A stretch of DNA of 64,000 bases. Source: Parus major. Lineage: Eukaryota; Chordata; Aves; Passeriformes; Paridae. A program made the translations under genes and the position numbers. The DNA lies in assembly GCF_001522545.3 (NCBI RefSeq), contig NC_031770.1, forward strand, positions 10,150,372 to 10,214,371, given 5' to 3'. Shown here one piece after another: positions 1 to 14,700 of this stretch (the stretch's first letter is position 1; each line of letters starts with the position of its first letter). The notes under the pieces were generated by a model. That model searched no databases and was not told where the DNA came from. It saw nothing but the letters and a program-made list of their open reading frames with translations.

Positions 1-2219
1 TGCAGATGCACCTATTGAAGGATAAAAATAATTTCTTGAGGACTAATGTCAAAGTACTTCTGATAAGAATTTTTTTTAATAACCTTTTGTCCCTTCTGCA
101 TTGTACATCCCAGCATGCCATGCACAATTTCCATTAGGGACCAATCCTCCCAACCCACCAGCATACAGCTTTCTACATGACTGCTGAAAAGCCAGCAAGG
201 CTCTCTAATGGTCTCTTAAAAATGAATGTGGTTGGTTCTATACCACCATTAATTTGGAATGAACGTTGCTTTTCCTCATTTTACAGCTAATTACTTTGAA
301 AAGCGCTCTTTGCAGTGCAGTCTTCTGCACTAGGTCCTGCACTATTGCCATGTATTACCATTAGCCAAGGAACTCATCAGGCCACGGCCTTTTGCAAGCC
401 TTGCACTGAGGTTTTTTTTTCCCCTCAGAATTTCCTGTTCACCACAATCAATGAAATTTCACAGCTGCCTACAACTGCAGGAAGTGCAATCAAATACTGC
501 CAATGCTTTAAACAGGCCCAGTGATACTGTAGGAATTATGTCATGCATTGATGCATTTGCCAAATGAGTCCTCTTACTGAGTGCAGGTACAGCACTGATG
601 GCAAAAGCCAGAGACATTAGAAGGAGAATAAAACACAGTGCAGGTAAAACCCCTCTGAGATAATTGTAAGATGAAGTACATTACAAAAGAAAGTTGTGCA
701 TTTCAGGAAGGGGTCTGGGGTCTTCTTCTCCACGTCACCTTAAGTTGCATGGTGGAAGTGAAAGATTCCTGGGTAAGGCCTGTGCCATCCCAGAGTTATG
801 TCAGACTATCGGAGCATTCCCTCGATACAACTTACTGTGAACTTTGCATCAAGCCCCTAAAATAAGACAAAGTTTGTTCTTGCATCATTAAAACTATTCA
901 GTAGTTTTAACAAGCCTGGGAAATTTCAAAAGAGAAATCATTAAAACAGGGAAAGCAAGACGACGTCACAGCTGAGATCCATCCGTCTCTACATTTTCAC
1001 TTTCTAACACAGAAAGTTCCTCCATTTCTTCCCACCAGAGGTCTCTACAGATTTCTTCAAGACTAGACAAGCCCATTGAAAGACCAGAAATCCCCCTGTG
1101 AAGTGAATTTTAGATTTTTAATACATCTGCTGCTAAACAGACTGGACTCTACAAGACCTACATCTCAAGACTATGCTTTACTTTTCACTAGAAGCTCTAG
1201 TCTGGCTTTTCTTGGTTTATACAAAATAGGGAAAGAGCAAGACACTGTGACTGACCTATTTTACGAGTGCAGTCAGACCTACTGAATCTGCACAGCGTCT
1301 ATTTGCGAGGCTGAGAGTGGAATGTGTAGTATGTACTGCCGATTACTTGATTTTCTCAAACCAAACACAAATGAAGTTTGCAGGATGAGCTGAATTAAAC
1401 AAAACCCAAGTTCATCTATTATTCAGAAAGAAGTGACAAGGGCAGATTTTACTTCATTTTTCCAAGAGTTACTGCAGCAAAGAAACCTCTCCAGAACTAT
1501 CTAGCAAAGTCTTGTCTTAAAGCTTTTTGCAACAGAATTTTACACTGCAGAACCCACAAACTGACCCCAGTCTTCAGAAATTGTGTTCTTTACCATCCTT
1601 TTGGCAGTAACACAAAGAAGCCTTGACTAATCCCTGAATTTCATGTCCCATCCATCCAGCTGCTCTCCACGTGGAAGCTTTCTTTGCCTGGTCCAAATGT
1701 CACCAGGAGGGGTTGAGTACTGCACAAGAAGGGCCACACGTGGCTTCCTTATCTCCCCCTGGCACAATCACAGACACTCCCCTTAGGCAGGTGTTTACTC
1801 CAGCAACGCTCTGTCCACATGTTTACCCCACACAGCCTACCACACCAGAGCTCACTAACACCACCCAGCACTCTAAAGCAAACCATGGCTAAAAAAGCCA
1901 GCAGCTGCTCCAGGAAAGCTTGTTTGTAATACCAACCTCCCCAGTGAGTTCCGCTCTGGCTGACTGGCAGGGAGGAGCACAGGCTAGCAGGGCCATTCAG
2001 ACAAACCTTGAATGGAAAGTGTTGCTTTACAGTGGAAAGTTCACAGGAAGGAGCTGCCATGAGCCAGATCTTTTTCAGATGCCTGATCTTCCTTTTTATG
2101 CTCTTTTCCAAGTACATTTATTCTACATTTCAACAATAAGGAAAAAAAAACAATGTTTTTTTTAAAACAAAAAAAACCCCAAAACCTTTCTGTTTCAAGT
2201 TGGTAGGTTGTTCCTTCTG

Positions 2220-2259
2220 AGCAGAGCAGAGCAGAGCAGAGCAGAGCAGAGCAGAGCAG
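2220..2259. repeat. Pentanucleotide microsatellite (GCAGA)n
   Basis: About eight uninterrupted copies of the five-base unit GCAGA lie in EHBP1 intron 2. Read on the gene's sense strand the unit is TCTGC. Pure tracts of this size are often variable in length. Confidence 0.95.
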
Positions 2260-4195
2260 GAGGAACTACACAAACCTGCCTGCACAGTCCGCTGGGGCCT
2301 GACCTGCTGTGAACCCGCTGAACTCACCGTGCTGATCCCCCTTCCCTGCAGAGCTGGGGCCTGACAAATGCCATGTGAATAAACACAAACAGCCAGAAAA
2401 AAAACACGCTATTTCACCTCAGGCATAACAGTGCATTTCAAAGCTGGTGTGAGAAGGTGAGTGTCTGACCATCTCCCTGTTCTGGAACCCAAATGCAGCC
2501 CCCCAGCACCTCCACATCCCACCCCTCCCTCAGCAGACACCACTGGTCAGCATCACCTGCCCCTCTCGGGGCTCACTGTGCCATTAGACAATAAAACAGA
2601 CCAGTAACAAGAATTCCAGAAACAGTTTTAGCAAACTGAGCAAGGAATTTTGAATTCAAATTCCATCTCCTGTCCTCACTGACTACACAGCATCCAGAAA
2701 ATTTCAAGACAGACATTGGGTAACATCAAGCCTCCTCCTTCTAGTCCTACTCATACCTCCACCTATAGACCAAAAATCATCTCTATACAATAATTTACAG
2801 GCATTACTGAAGATGCCCAATCGAGTGTTACCCCTTCTTATTTTAAAACACTAAAGTATAACTGTTAGGTGCATTCTCATGACAGAAAGTATTTTAAAAA
2901 ATAACTGAAATGAAACTCTTTGACTGACATAGTTTCAACCCATTAAAAATTCCCACGTAAATTACCTTTTTGTACTAAAAAATATACAAGAGACTTTTTG
3001 GCACACCACTGTCAGATTTAATTGGACCTATTCCCTTTTGCATAACTTGTTTCTGTGTCAAATAGCATTCAAACAGAAGGCTTTACTGGTTTTCAGTTTG
3101 CAAAAAACAGAGATTAGAAATTACTTTTCTGTCATTCCTCCAGAACAAAATTGTATCTTGCACCAAAACCACAGTTTCAGGAACATCAACTATTCACAAC
3201 AGACACTTCCTTCTCCAATTTGTCTAAAATATTTAAGAAATTCTGCATAGCCTACCATGAGCAATTAAAGAGAAGGATGATCTTTGCTGTTCTTACTGAC
3301 TGAGCAAGTTTGACATTTACACACAGATACATGAACAAAGCTTTATACTCCTGTTCTACAGAAATACCAGTGTCCACATTAGGACTCGGACAAAGCAAGT
3401 TTCAGCAGCTACAGTGCATTAATGCCTCCTTCTCTGCTTGCTGTCCACGGACACATCCCTAAGATTACAGTTCTGCAAAAGCAGGAGCAGAAGAATCTGG
3501 CACCTTGTTTCTTTTAAAGCTCCCTTCCAAACCAAGAGCACCAGGGTTTTGTTTGTCTTTCTTACTTAAGAGCATGATTTAGATTACACAAAGCAACTTC
3601 TACCATTTGAAGATGCGCAGAAATTGTGAACACACTAAAAAGCCTCTGAGTGGGCAGCATGGGTGGAATGGTACCAATTCATAGAGTTTGTCTGGAAGAT
3701 TAAATTCTAATCACCATCTCAGGTGCCCAGATTATGGAACTGAGATGGTTACACAAGCTAGAAAAAAAAATAAAGGCTGATACCTACAAGAACCAAATGT
3801 GTGCTAAGACACACAGCAGTTTGCATCTGATACTGGTAGGGTTGAAAAGCTTGAATAAGCTTGCTTAATAATCTTTGCTTGAAGGTACAAAGACAGTACA
3901 AACCCCGGAGTTACACAGAACCCCACAGAAGACTGTAGCCTAACACAAGCATTTGGTAAACTGAGGGGCAGATTCCTGGTATGCTGTGTCCTGCCACAGG
4001 AGCAGTGTGGAAGGGTTGGTGTGATACAAACTCACATTTAGCTTTCCAAATGATCACTCAACTAAGCCCTAAATTAATCCATATTTATTTTGAGAGATAG
4101 GCACTCCTGACTTATGCAGAGTGAGCTCCCCAATTAAAGCTTCCTCATCTGTCAGCAGCCTCCTTTTGCTTTTGCAAATTAATATCAGAAGGAGG

Positions 4196-4219
4196 AAAAA
4201 AAAAAAAGGGGGGGGGGGG
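4196..4219. repeat. Adjoining A-run and G-run
   Basis: About 12 A are followed directly by about 12 G on the plus strand, so the minus strand has a C-run then a T-run. It lies in EHBP1 intron 2. The length is likely to be unreliable in the assembly. Confidence 0.85.
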
Positions 4220-5419
4220 AGGGTGTGGAGAGGGCCTAGTGAAACCATGGCAAGCTGTGCTAGCTCCTTTGCCCTGTTGCTGCCTGGGAGACCAGACTTA
4301 GAAAATATCTCCAGGTGCTCTTGGCCACAGCCACAACAGGCATGGCATCAAGCAGTATGAACCCACTTTTGGGGAAGGAAGGCGCTGAAGGATGAGATCT
4401 CAAACAGCTTTCTCTGCCCTGATTCTGGCATCCCCTTGTCTGTATGACCAAGCAGGACTGAATCATCTGCCCTCAGCAAAGCACCCAGTTCCTGGGAGGA
4501 GCACTCCTCAACAGCTGGGGTGCCAGTGGAAGCAACACAGCTTTCTGCCACCCTCCAGGGGTACAAAACCAGAACATTTTACCAACTGCAATAATGCACC
4601 AGTTACTGCAAATCTCTGAAGCAGGCAGAGCCCCAAAGCACCACAGAGAAACACAAGAACCTTGCACTGAAACTTGCATCCCAACCAAAGTCACACATTT
4701 GCACACCAAGCAAAACAAAAAAACCCAGAGCCTCAATTGACCTCGTCTTCTCCAAGCTTAGTGAGACTGTCAAAACGTAAAAATCGAGAATGAGCTAATG
4801 TGGCAAATTTAGCAGCAGTAAGCTATATGTAGATGGTTGTCAACATCAAAGCTATGATTTTCTTGGATGTTAATGAAAAAATTACTAGATTTACAAAATT
4901 TTTGTATGTGGTTTCCAGGGAACTGGAAACTGCCATGATCATTTCCCAGGAGATGCCCCATTTCATGCTGATGACCTTTCAAGAGCTGTTTTAAGATGGA
5001 GGTATGGACATAAAAAGTAAAATTATTCAATCAGTATTTGCAGCTAAATAACTGTTCCAAAGACTGCAAAATTAGAATAATTCCTCCTCTTCTAGCTCAG
5101 TCTGTTTAATTACATTGTTACACTGCTTCCAAGCTGCCTCCTGAAACAAAAGTTGCCACTTCTGATTACAGAAGTCAATCTCAAAAACAACACAGATTAT
5201 TTCCATTTACAGCTCAACAGTTCTTTGTACACCCAAAGTCTAAAAATTTGCATTATTTTTAGTAAGTTAAAACTGACCAAGCCTTTTAATTAATGCCTTC
5301 AAAATAACACCCATGGCTTATATGCAGCAGCAAGTATTGGCTAGGAAAAAAGGTATGTTTATTGGTGGATACTTCAAACAAAGCAAAACCTCCTGCCAAC
5401 ATTAGGGGCTTGATACGGT

Positions 5420-5580
5420 AAAAAATAAACTGAAAACAAAAAAGGGGGGGAAGAAACAAAAAAAAACAGCAAAAAACACAAAACCCAAAAAACCCACCAC
5501 CAACAACCTAACTAAAAGACCTCTATTTTGAAATGAAAAATAAAAAAAATTTAAAAAATTAAAAAATAACAGCAACAATT
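5420..5580. repeat. A-rich low-complexity tract
   Basis: A long stretch dominated by A, with scattered C and short G-runs, passes into A/T-only sequence toward 5575. No source element can be recognised. On the EHBP1 sense strand it is a T-rich tract inside intron 2. Confidence 0.8.
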
Positions 5581-8500
5581 AAGGACCTAGACAGATTTTG
5601 CCAATAACTGCTGCTTGTAAGATGCCTAGCAGCAATTTGAATTGGATTTTAACTATTCATTTCAAGATCAGCTAAACTGGAAAGGAACAGCATATTAATT
5701 CTGACTGCTTTAAGCATGCTTTTCACTTAAAAAAGCAAACTTACTGTACCTACATTAAAGCTGAATTCAGCTTGATGCTGAAAACACACAAAAAAATAGT
5801 ACCTTTCAGCCAGACAGGTTCTTCTGTTGGAATTTCTTAAAATAATCTTCCTATAAAATATTTTTCTGTTACAACTAGCTTTCACTCAAGTCAGATACTC
5901 CCAACAACAGAGCCTGGCAGCCCTTTGTCCCAGCATCCCTACAGAGGGACCTGAGTAGTGGTCCTTCACTTTTATTTCAGTACACCAGGCTGTACCCACT
6001 CTGGTTACTAACAACCACCAGGAGGACACTCCTCAAGGTCCTTTAGACACAGAATTGTTGAGATTTAAGCTGCTAAGAATTAACACTGTCCTGTCCTTAC
6101 TTACATTCCCAATGAAGACACATAGACACAAAAAATCAACTTCTTCAAAGTCAAATTTTTAACTGGGGACCAAGACTAAAGCCAGCCACTACCCTGATTA
6201 CAGTGTTGCCTTCTCTTTTCTTTCTGTGCTGTCATGGATGGTATTTTATCTCAGCTTAAAACAGACAGAACCTGTACCTTTTCCATTCTATTGTGAAATG
6301 CCTGGTTGTGTTTTAGTCTGCTGGCTTCTTTACGCAGCTGAAGGGCTGTACCGTGGGGTAGGTGTAAAGCAACATCTTCAGCCAGAGAAGATACCTGGGT
6401 GCTGGCCAGATTTTTCATTATGTGGATTTGATATCTTGCAGGCTGGATTCCAGTCTTGTACCATTAAATGAGGCAAAGGGATAAAGAGACAGAGCCACTC
6501 TATCCCACAGTGCATACAGCTTAAAAGATTAAGTATTTTGTTTCACCCTAGATTTCAATTTTACTCTAATTCAAAAATTTTTTATCTGTAAATACAAATG
6601 TGTCTGGTGTGTAAAGCAGTTCTCCTTGGAAGCAGAAAGGTGAATAAAAAGGGAAGCTAGACTGGTTTCTGGAGGAAAATAAACTCTTAATCTGGCAAAG
6701 GGATGAGAGCCATCCACGGAAAGTAAAAGACAAAGCCTCTCAAACCTACTGCAACACCTCGTTGTGCCAAGTGAGGAACAGTGTCCTTACAGTGAAAGGC
6801 ACATATCTCCTACCAGATTAAGGGCTGCAGAATCTAGTACTAAGTGAGGATAAACAGGAGGAAAAATTTTAATTTCAAGCTTTCAGAAGAGTATTACAGT
6901 AAATGAAATTATGGTAAGTTGCTGTAAATTATTCTGTTTCAAATAGGAATTTTAATACATTTGTCTAGTTAAGGTCAAAGAAGCCAAATTAATAAAATCC
7001 ACTCTGCAAACCAACCATCAAGGGAATGAGAATCAATTTTAGCTGTGCAGAGTTCACAGAGCACTAGTGGGGGGGGAAAACCAGCTATGTGCAGAATCAT
7101 CAACACAGACAATAGAGATGCGTGGGCACACAAACTCCTTGGATTCTGCAAAATAAGATTTTCCACATATTTCAGCGTATTTTACACAAAATGCACTTTT
7201 CATCTTTAAAACAAACAAGGCTCAAAAGTTGAAGCCTGCAAAATTTTTACATATTTTCTTCTGGACTGTTCAGATGGAAGGCCAGGCTTGGCAGGGCCAG
7301 CACTGTACACACGTGTGCTCACCCCCACAAGAGCTCCCAAGAGAAAGGGCAGGCCCATGGAGCAGCACTCAGGAAAATCAAGGCTACCACAAGTGATGAG
7401 CAAATCTCTTGAATTGAGTGTAACTCAGCAAGGCTTCATTTATGCACTTCATGCTTTAAGTCAGCTCTCCTTAACTCTTCCACTTTCTGAGCACAGACAA
7501 GACCTTCCACAGAACATCCATCTCTGCTGGATCTGTTAACCTTGTCCCTCCAGCTCTGACAGATGGGCACTGGCACAGCGAGTTCTTACTGTTCCACTCA
7601 CTACCCTGTGCAGCACCAACACCTTCTCAGCCACTTTCCTTCCCTAAAGCCATTCATCTGAGGAACTGAAACCTCTGTGCTCAGCACTGCAGCTTCAGCT
7701 GGAGCCAGCCCGGACAGAGGCAGACAGGAGACCTGGCAGGCCAAAAGCCTTTAGCCCCTTCCACTGCAGGAAGTCAGGAGATTTATTTCTCCTTGCTCTG
7801 TCTGTTCAGCCAGGGGTAAGTTTTGACATATACAGGGTTTGTGTTTGTTTGCTCTGCAGCCTGACAAGCAATATAGCACCAAATGAGGTGTGAATTTATT
7901 CACTCACTTCAATGCAGCTGATGGGAAAAGATGTTTTGGGACACCGAAACCCTTAAACTTCAAAGCCAATGGAAGTAAGTGTTTTGGAGAAAATGAAGTC
8001 CAGGTGTAAATCAGAGCCAGACACTGGCTTTTGCAACGTCACCTTGCATTGCTGAAACAATGCAGAGAAAAAGGAGTTCAGTCAAAGAGAAAAAAACCCA
8101 GGAAAATAAAGATGACACATGGCCAGCTTCATCACATTATTAACAGCACCAGACATAAAACAAGTACTTATGTTTTTCTTCTGCCTTTGAAGTATTTGAT
8201 TTCTGTAAAATCCTGGTCTTCAAGAATAAGCCACAAAACCAGACTGGCGATTCTGAATGGAGATGGGGGTTTGCTTCTCTCGAGACAGTCAAGAGGCAAA
8301 AACAGTCTGTCTCTGACCAAACTCAGAGCCATTCTGGCAGTTTAGCCTCATAAATATTTCAAATGTCTCATGTGCTACCCTATCTCTTCCTACAATAAGT
8401 CACAGGACAGATATGCTGGAGCAATAAACAAGTAAAGTAATAGCAACAAACACACTGCATAGATTTCTTGGCATTTTTTTTTTTTAACGGTAGGAAATAA

Positions 8501-8710
8501 AATGTCTCCCTCCACCCCCACGATATTCACATTCTCTCTTCCAGAAGCATTACACTTTGGGACTAATTTTATGGATGTGATATGAAAGAAAAAGCTATAA
8601 TACAAAGTCCAAGCAGAAAATAAATTACAGAATAAATTCTACAGCAATGTAGAGAGGGGGAAAAAAAAAAGATCAGCAATTCTAATCCAGAGAGTGTGAA
8701 TACAACTCTT

Positions 8711-8740
8711 AATTACACATCACTCCTTGGATGTGTAATT
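8711..8740. repeat. Perfect hairpin, 11-bp arms
   Basis: AATTACACATC at 8711-8721 is the exact reverse complement of GATGTGTAATT at 8730-8740, with eight bases between them. It lies in EHBP1 intron 2 and could fold in the nascent RNA. No transposon ends are recognisable around it. Confidence 0.85.
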
Positions 8741-11700
8741 TGAACAGCAAATAGAAAACAAACAAAAAACCTTCCCCACAACAAAAACCTTGCAAAAACC
8801 AGTTAACTGTAGATAAATGATCACTGGTCATCTCCCCTCCACAGTTATTGATTCCATTTTTCTCACATACTCTACTTCATTGGTCCTGCTCCTGCTCTAC
8901 CTCAATACTGTGACCTACAACAGTTTCCACTCTGACCAAACACACCTGCAAAAAAGCTCATTATTAACATGATTCATATTGAGAAATGAGAAAGGGAGGG
9001 GCCACTCTTTTAAGTTTGTGAAGTATAACTTGCAGCTTTTCCTTCAGTTACGTAGCACCTTGCTATCATAAATCTGCACTTGTACAATTCCTATCAGTGT
9101 TTCTTGCACCTTCTGCACAATTTCTCTGTATCTCAGTTTCAGAGACATAAAACAGGGATCATTTTTCTCTATTACACATCAGTCTTGTAAGACTGGATTA
9201 GTAATGGAGCTGTGTGCCTGCAGAATTTTTGCGCAGGGAAATCGTTAGCACTTTATTTCCACACGGCAAAGTGTCATTTTGTAGTTTTACACCATCACCA
9301 CTGAACAGAGAGCTGCTACCATCTGGCCTTTAACAGGAGATATAAATCCTTCTTATAAGTAACCGTGGATGTGAAATGTAGAAAAGTTGATGAAAAATGA
9401 TTTGTGCACACAAATTAGTGAGTGATGGAAGAGATGCCTTTTGTGCACAGTTACAAGGGAAGCTGGAAGGAAGCCTAGTGCAGAACCAGGATTTTCTGAC
9501 TTTTGTTTCTACCATTAGACCACACTCCAGAAGAAAGAAAAGACTATTCCACACTCCAAGTAAAAAAAAAAAACCTAAATAGAAAAAAATGTCCAAAATT
9601 TATCAAAAATTATCAATTATCAAGTCTGCTCTGAACAAAAGAAGGTGCTAAACTGACTGACATGGAACTATTTACATAAGGAACAAGAATAACTTTTACT
9701 ACCACTTTTAGTAACTGTAAGCCTGTACAGCTTTGCAAGCTCTTCTAGTTTCAGTGTTCTTAAAGATCATTCTGCTGCTTCTGGCTACATGTGAAGAGAG
9801 ACAGAGAACACCATCTGAAATTTCTGTGCTGTGACTGGGAACTTGCATTGGGATAGAAAAGAATTAAAGTTCCACAGTATATGTGTATATTGTGTACGCT
9901 GCATTATTCCTCCCCTTTTCACATCAGCCACCGGGAAACTGGAATATGGCACCAGGATGGAAAACCATGTACAGAGATACAGTGAGGAAAATACAATATG
10001 ATGACAATAAAAGGATGCATCAGCTTCAAGATATTGAAACATCAATTTGAACTGAGTTAAACTGCATGGGGGAAGGTTTGACACATACTGCAGTTTTATT
10101 TGTAAAGCTACAAGTCTTAGAAAATGAATATAAAAAGAATACTCAGAATTTTTTAATATCATATCAATAGCCAGACTTTCTCTACCTGTGCCCTAAAGGT
10201 GGATATATTTAAATAAAGCAGTTTGTTTTCATTCAGCACAGAAAAGAATTCCCAGAACACTTTAAATTTAGATTTCTTCGTTCACTCACTCAAAAAGAGG
10301 TAAAATCCTAATTAGCATTCACCAAGACAAGATGGAACCTCCCCTTTAAAACAGTTTCTGAAAGAACTGTGATTATCATGAATTATGAAACTGAAGCACT
10401 CATATCTGTTTGGCAAAGCATAGGGATTGTGTGCCATATATGATTGTTCAGGCACAGTAAAACCGTGGAGCTGCTGCCTCCAGACAAGGTCCAAGCACAC
10501 ATGTGCACATTGCTGGATCAGCAAAATCAAGTCTGAAAGCTGAACGTGACACAGTGAGTTCCCATTTTAAAGAGGGCACACTTTGTCATAAGAATTTTCC
10601 ATGGCCTGGGTCAGCAAACATCTGCCTGAATAAAACACAAAAATCTGATTACAGCTGATTATGGAGATTGTATTCAATGGAAGAACAAAGGCCTGGGGGC
10701 TTGCTACAATTTTGAGTATTTCAGTAACATAAAAAGCTTCACTATTTCGAAGTTAATTAACCAGCAAGAAGGCTTGAGGTTGTAAAGAAAGCGAGATTTC
10801 CGGCCCTGCTCAGCCCATGTGCGCCACAGCACACCTGGAAGTCTCCCAGAGTAACCAAACGTGGACAAAAGTTGTCCCTTAGTAGCAACAGCCAGTCCTT
10901 TTGCTATTCACCATAAACACCCAGGCTTTCCATCCCCTGAAAATGGTTCCATTACATACATTGATTTTATACATACACACCACATCTTGAACTGTATGTC
11001 TGTACTTATTATGCACAGGTGACACTTCTTTGTCATGTGTTAGAAACCTTCCTTAAGTTCCGTAAACCTTCCTCTTCCCACCTTAACTTCTTTACTGGAA
11101 GGGATGCTCAGTATCAGGAGTTAAGATCCCACCAATAAAACCCAAGCTAATCAGAGATGATTTTGGCAGAAACACAAGAAGGCTTTGTGACTCTTCTCTG
11201 AAATAATTACTTTTGTTTCACACCCTGGTTGCTCATATTTAAGTCTCTGTTCTTGTATCTCCAAACACATCTGGATCTGCCTTGTTTACCCTGTACACAC
11301 TGACCAGAAGACATTCAAACAGGGAGAAAAGCCTCATGTTCTGCTCCTCACTCCCCCACTCCCCTGCTGCTTCCCCACCAGCTCAGATCACCTCACAGCC
11401 CATCCTGCCCATCTCTAAGCAATGCTGAAACAAGACAGGTGAATATTCCATGAAAAAGCTGCAAGGCTGACCATTTTAAAAGGCTCCCTAGGGCAGCAAA
11501 GAAACTAACCCCACAGAAGACCTACCAAGGCTTCTCTAAGCCCATCTGTGTCACAGCACAGGAGGAAGACAAGGGTAGAACACTCATTCCATGAGGTTAA
11601 CAAGGCAGCAGGTTTCTGCTTCTCTAGGTCTTAATGGGGTTGTCAACCATAAGAGGTACTGACATTTATCACAATGAGGTGAACACAAACACATCAGGAT

Positions 11701-14700
11701 AAATTGCAGTCTTCCTATAGCTCAAGATTATTTTCTTTTTTTTTAATTATAGTTCGTTGACTTTACCATTAACTGCAAGTCAAGTACATATCCTCCTTTT
11801 TAACGGCTGCTGCTAAAAGTAGTATTATTCTTCCCCCTACAGCACATGATCTAGTTCCCTAAGAAGTCTGTCTGAAACAAATTTATTTACTGAAGTCAGC
11901 ATCTTTTTTGTCCCCAGGAGGAAGCATGCTTTGTGTACTATAAATGCTTTATTAGGGTCCACTCCAGAAAACAGCACTGAAACTATGGGCAAAAAATCGT
12001 TTTTCCAGTAGAGCAACAGGAAAAGAGACAAGGGAATGCACTGTCACCTGCCACTGTACTACAACATTAGCCACTGCCAGCAATACTGAATGACTGCTGA
12101 TGGGTCAGATGAACACCCAGCACCAGGACTGGATAACCCTCACACTGAAAATGTAGGTAATGCCTGCTTTTACTGCCATTTTCCCTTGCAATACAGCTTC
12201 TCCCGAGGCAGCTAGAGCAGGAGGTGGCTCCAGGAACAGATGGGGAGCAGAGAAGCACAGAAATGTATCTAGCAGCTCCCTGCTCCAAAAATACACTGCA
12301 CAAATGGCCACATGGAAGCACAAACTGACACAAACCCTAGTTTCAGGCACAGGGAAAGAGGCTGGGCAGCCAGCAGCTTTTGCCCTTGCAGATCCTCCAG
12401 TATAATAAAAGTCAGAAGGTATGGATTTTTACCTGCAGCCATAGGGCCTGACCAAAACTCCTCTCTTCTGTCCAGAGGCCCTTTGTCACACAACCCATGG
12501 AAATAATAGCTGGAGATTTCCACCCCTGCAAACCTTAATTGAAATTGCCTGCTGAAACTTTCCAATGCAATGCTGAATTTGCTGGCCAGACAGAAAACTC
12601 AGGCATGTTTTAACATCACAAAAAAACTTTCCCTGTATGAAGCAAAGCTAAGAAATAAGGGAGAGGCCCAAGGTTCAAAAACAACAACACAGCAGAAAAC
12701 TTGTCATAACCACTGACATCATGGACCTGTCAACCACAACAGTGCTGTATGCCTGGAGAAAAAGGGTGTCCTGGCTCTCTGGGAGAGTGGCAGCAGTGTT
12801 GGTGTGGAGCTGTGGCAGGCTCTGACAGGGCAGTGGGACACAGGGGGCTGCCACAGCCCCACAGGTAGCAGGTGATGTGTCAGGGCCAGTCCCTCCCACC
12901 CAGCTCTCTGTAGGGCCCTACTCCAGCACTCTCCTGGCAGCAGCTGCACTCTTTCAGCTTTTCTTCCCAGAAAAGAGGGAAGGATGTGTGGGGGCAGGAA
13001 GGAAAAGATGCCTTTCCCCCCCAGTGACAGGACAGCCTTACAGTCACAGACTAAAGAAAGCACCATGTCTCAAGCAGTGCACGTTTATAATTCTAGCACT
13101 ATGGGTGATCCGACACTGTCAGTCCTCCAGCAAAACCTCCCTTGATTGCATCAGTGGCTATGAGAATTCAGAGTGTTAAATTACTCTTGGTGAGTGAGCC
13201 TTCAGTTAAGAATTTTAAAAAATCAAATCCCATTTAGTACAAGGGAAAAAATTAATCTATGGAAAAGGAAGTAATTCCTTTATTGCTTTAAGACTGTCTG
13301 TCTGTCCCAGTATCTTGAATGGACATGTAGACACTGGAGCTCAGAGTAGCCATCTACAGGGAATAAAGTAAACCATTTTAGCAATAAAGACAAAAAACCC
13401 ACCAGCAAACAAATATATAAAAGCAGAGCTTACAACCCTAATTCCCTTTTCCACATACACAAACCCCAAAAGAAGGAGGGGGCGGGGGGAGATAGAAGGG
13501 GTGTGTGAACACCATTGTGTTTTTAAAAAGTATCTTTCAAAAAGTGTTAACAGTAAAAAAAAGCCATCCTAAATATGCCTCCAAACCAAGTAACACTGTT
13601 ATAAATTCTTTCAATTTTTGTGGTATGAGAGGAAGTGGTAAAAAATGGGTCAGGCCTTTCTCATTCTTAAAATTTTCTTACATGTCAAAGATGAAGGAAT
13701 GCAAGGGGAATTCACTCACTCAAGAGACACTTACTCCAAGCACTCTATCCAGTTAAGATCTGCTCTTGAAGAGAAAAAGAAGTTAAGAAATCTTGTTCTC
13801 TTGAAATTTTTCACACCTTTATACAACTATTGCTCAAGTTACCTACAGGAAATGACAAACCACTAAATCAGATTTCTAACAGACACAACTGATAAAAAGA
13901 CAGGTACAGCTAGAAAACACAGCCAAATACCTTTGCCCACCTGTCAGCATGGCCAGAGCTGTAACTCCAAAGCTAAAACCATGCCAGGTGTCACCAGGAG
14001 CTGCCAAGGTTAAATCCTTTGCTAATAAACCAAAGATAAATCAGCAACAGATTGGTTTGGAAATTTACAGATCTGAGTTAGATCTTTGCTGGAAAAGAGA
14101 AGTTCTGACAGCTCTTTTTTGTTCTTTTAAATCTCTTCCTGTGTACTGACATAAACAAAGGGATTCAGAGTTTACTCAATAAGCAGACACTGGAAGTCAA
14201 GGAAATTCACAATACTCGCTGAGTGGCAGAGTACAATGTGCTGCCAACTGGATTCAATGATCCAGATTCTCCAGTTACTTCATTCAGCACAGCTTTTGGT
14301 ATTAGCAGTACTGGCTATGCAAATACTCTTCCCAAGCACAGCTGGGAGGGGAAAGTTAGTTTACGACACCAGATGTAAAAACAGAGGCGTGACTGCACCA
14401 GTCTTAGCCCTAAAGAAAGGTCAAGGCTTGCTATCATCCTGGGGCATCAGGCAGCAACATACCTAATGGAAGAGCTGACTTAGGGAATGTCTTTCGTCTT
14501 CCTGGCCTAGGCGAAAGGTGACGGGGCTTGTCCCAACAGGAGCAGATGAATATACACTCCCAGCAAAGCTGCACACCCATCAGAACCCACATCTCCCACC
14601 ACAGCAGCCAGTGCCACCCATCTGGCAGCCCCAGACAGCTCTGACCCGTCCTACAGCACCAAGGCAGCAAACAGCTCTTCTTGGGTGAGAAAAGAAGCCA

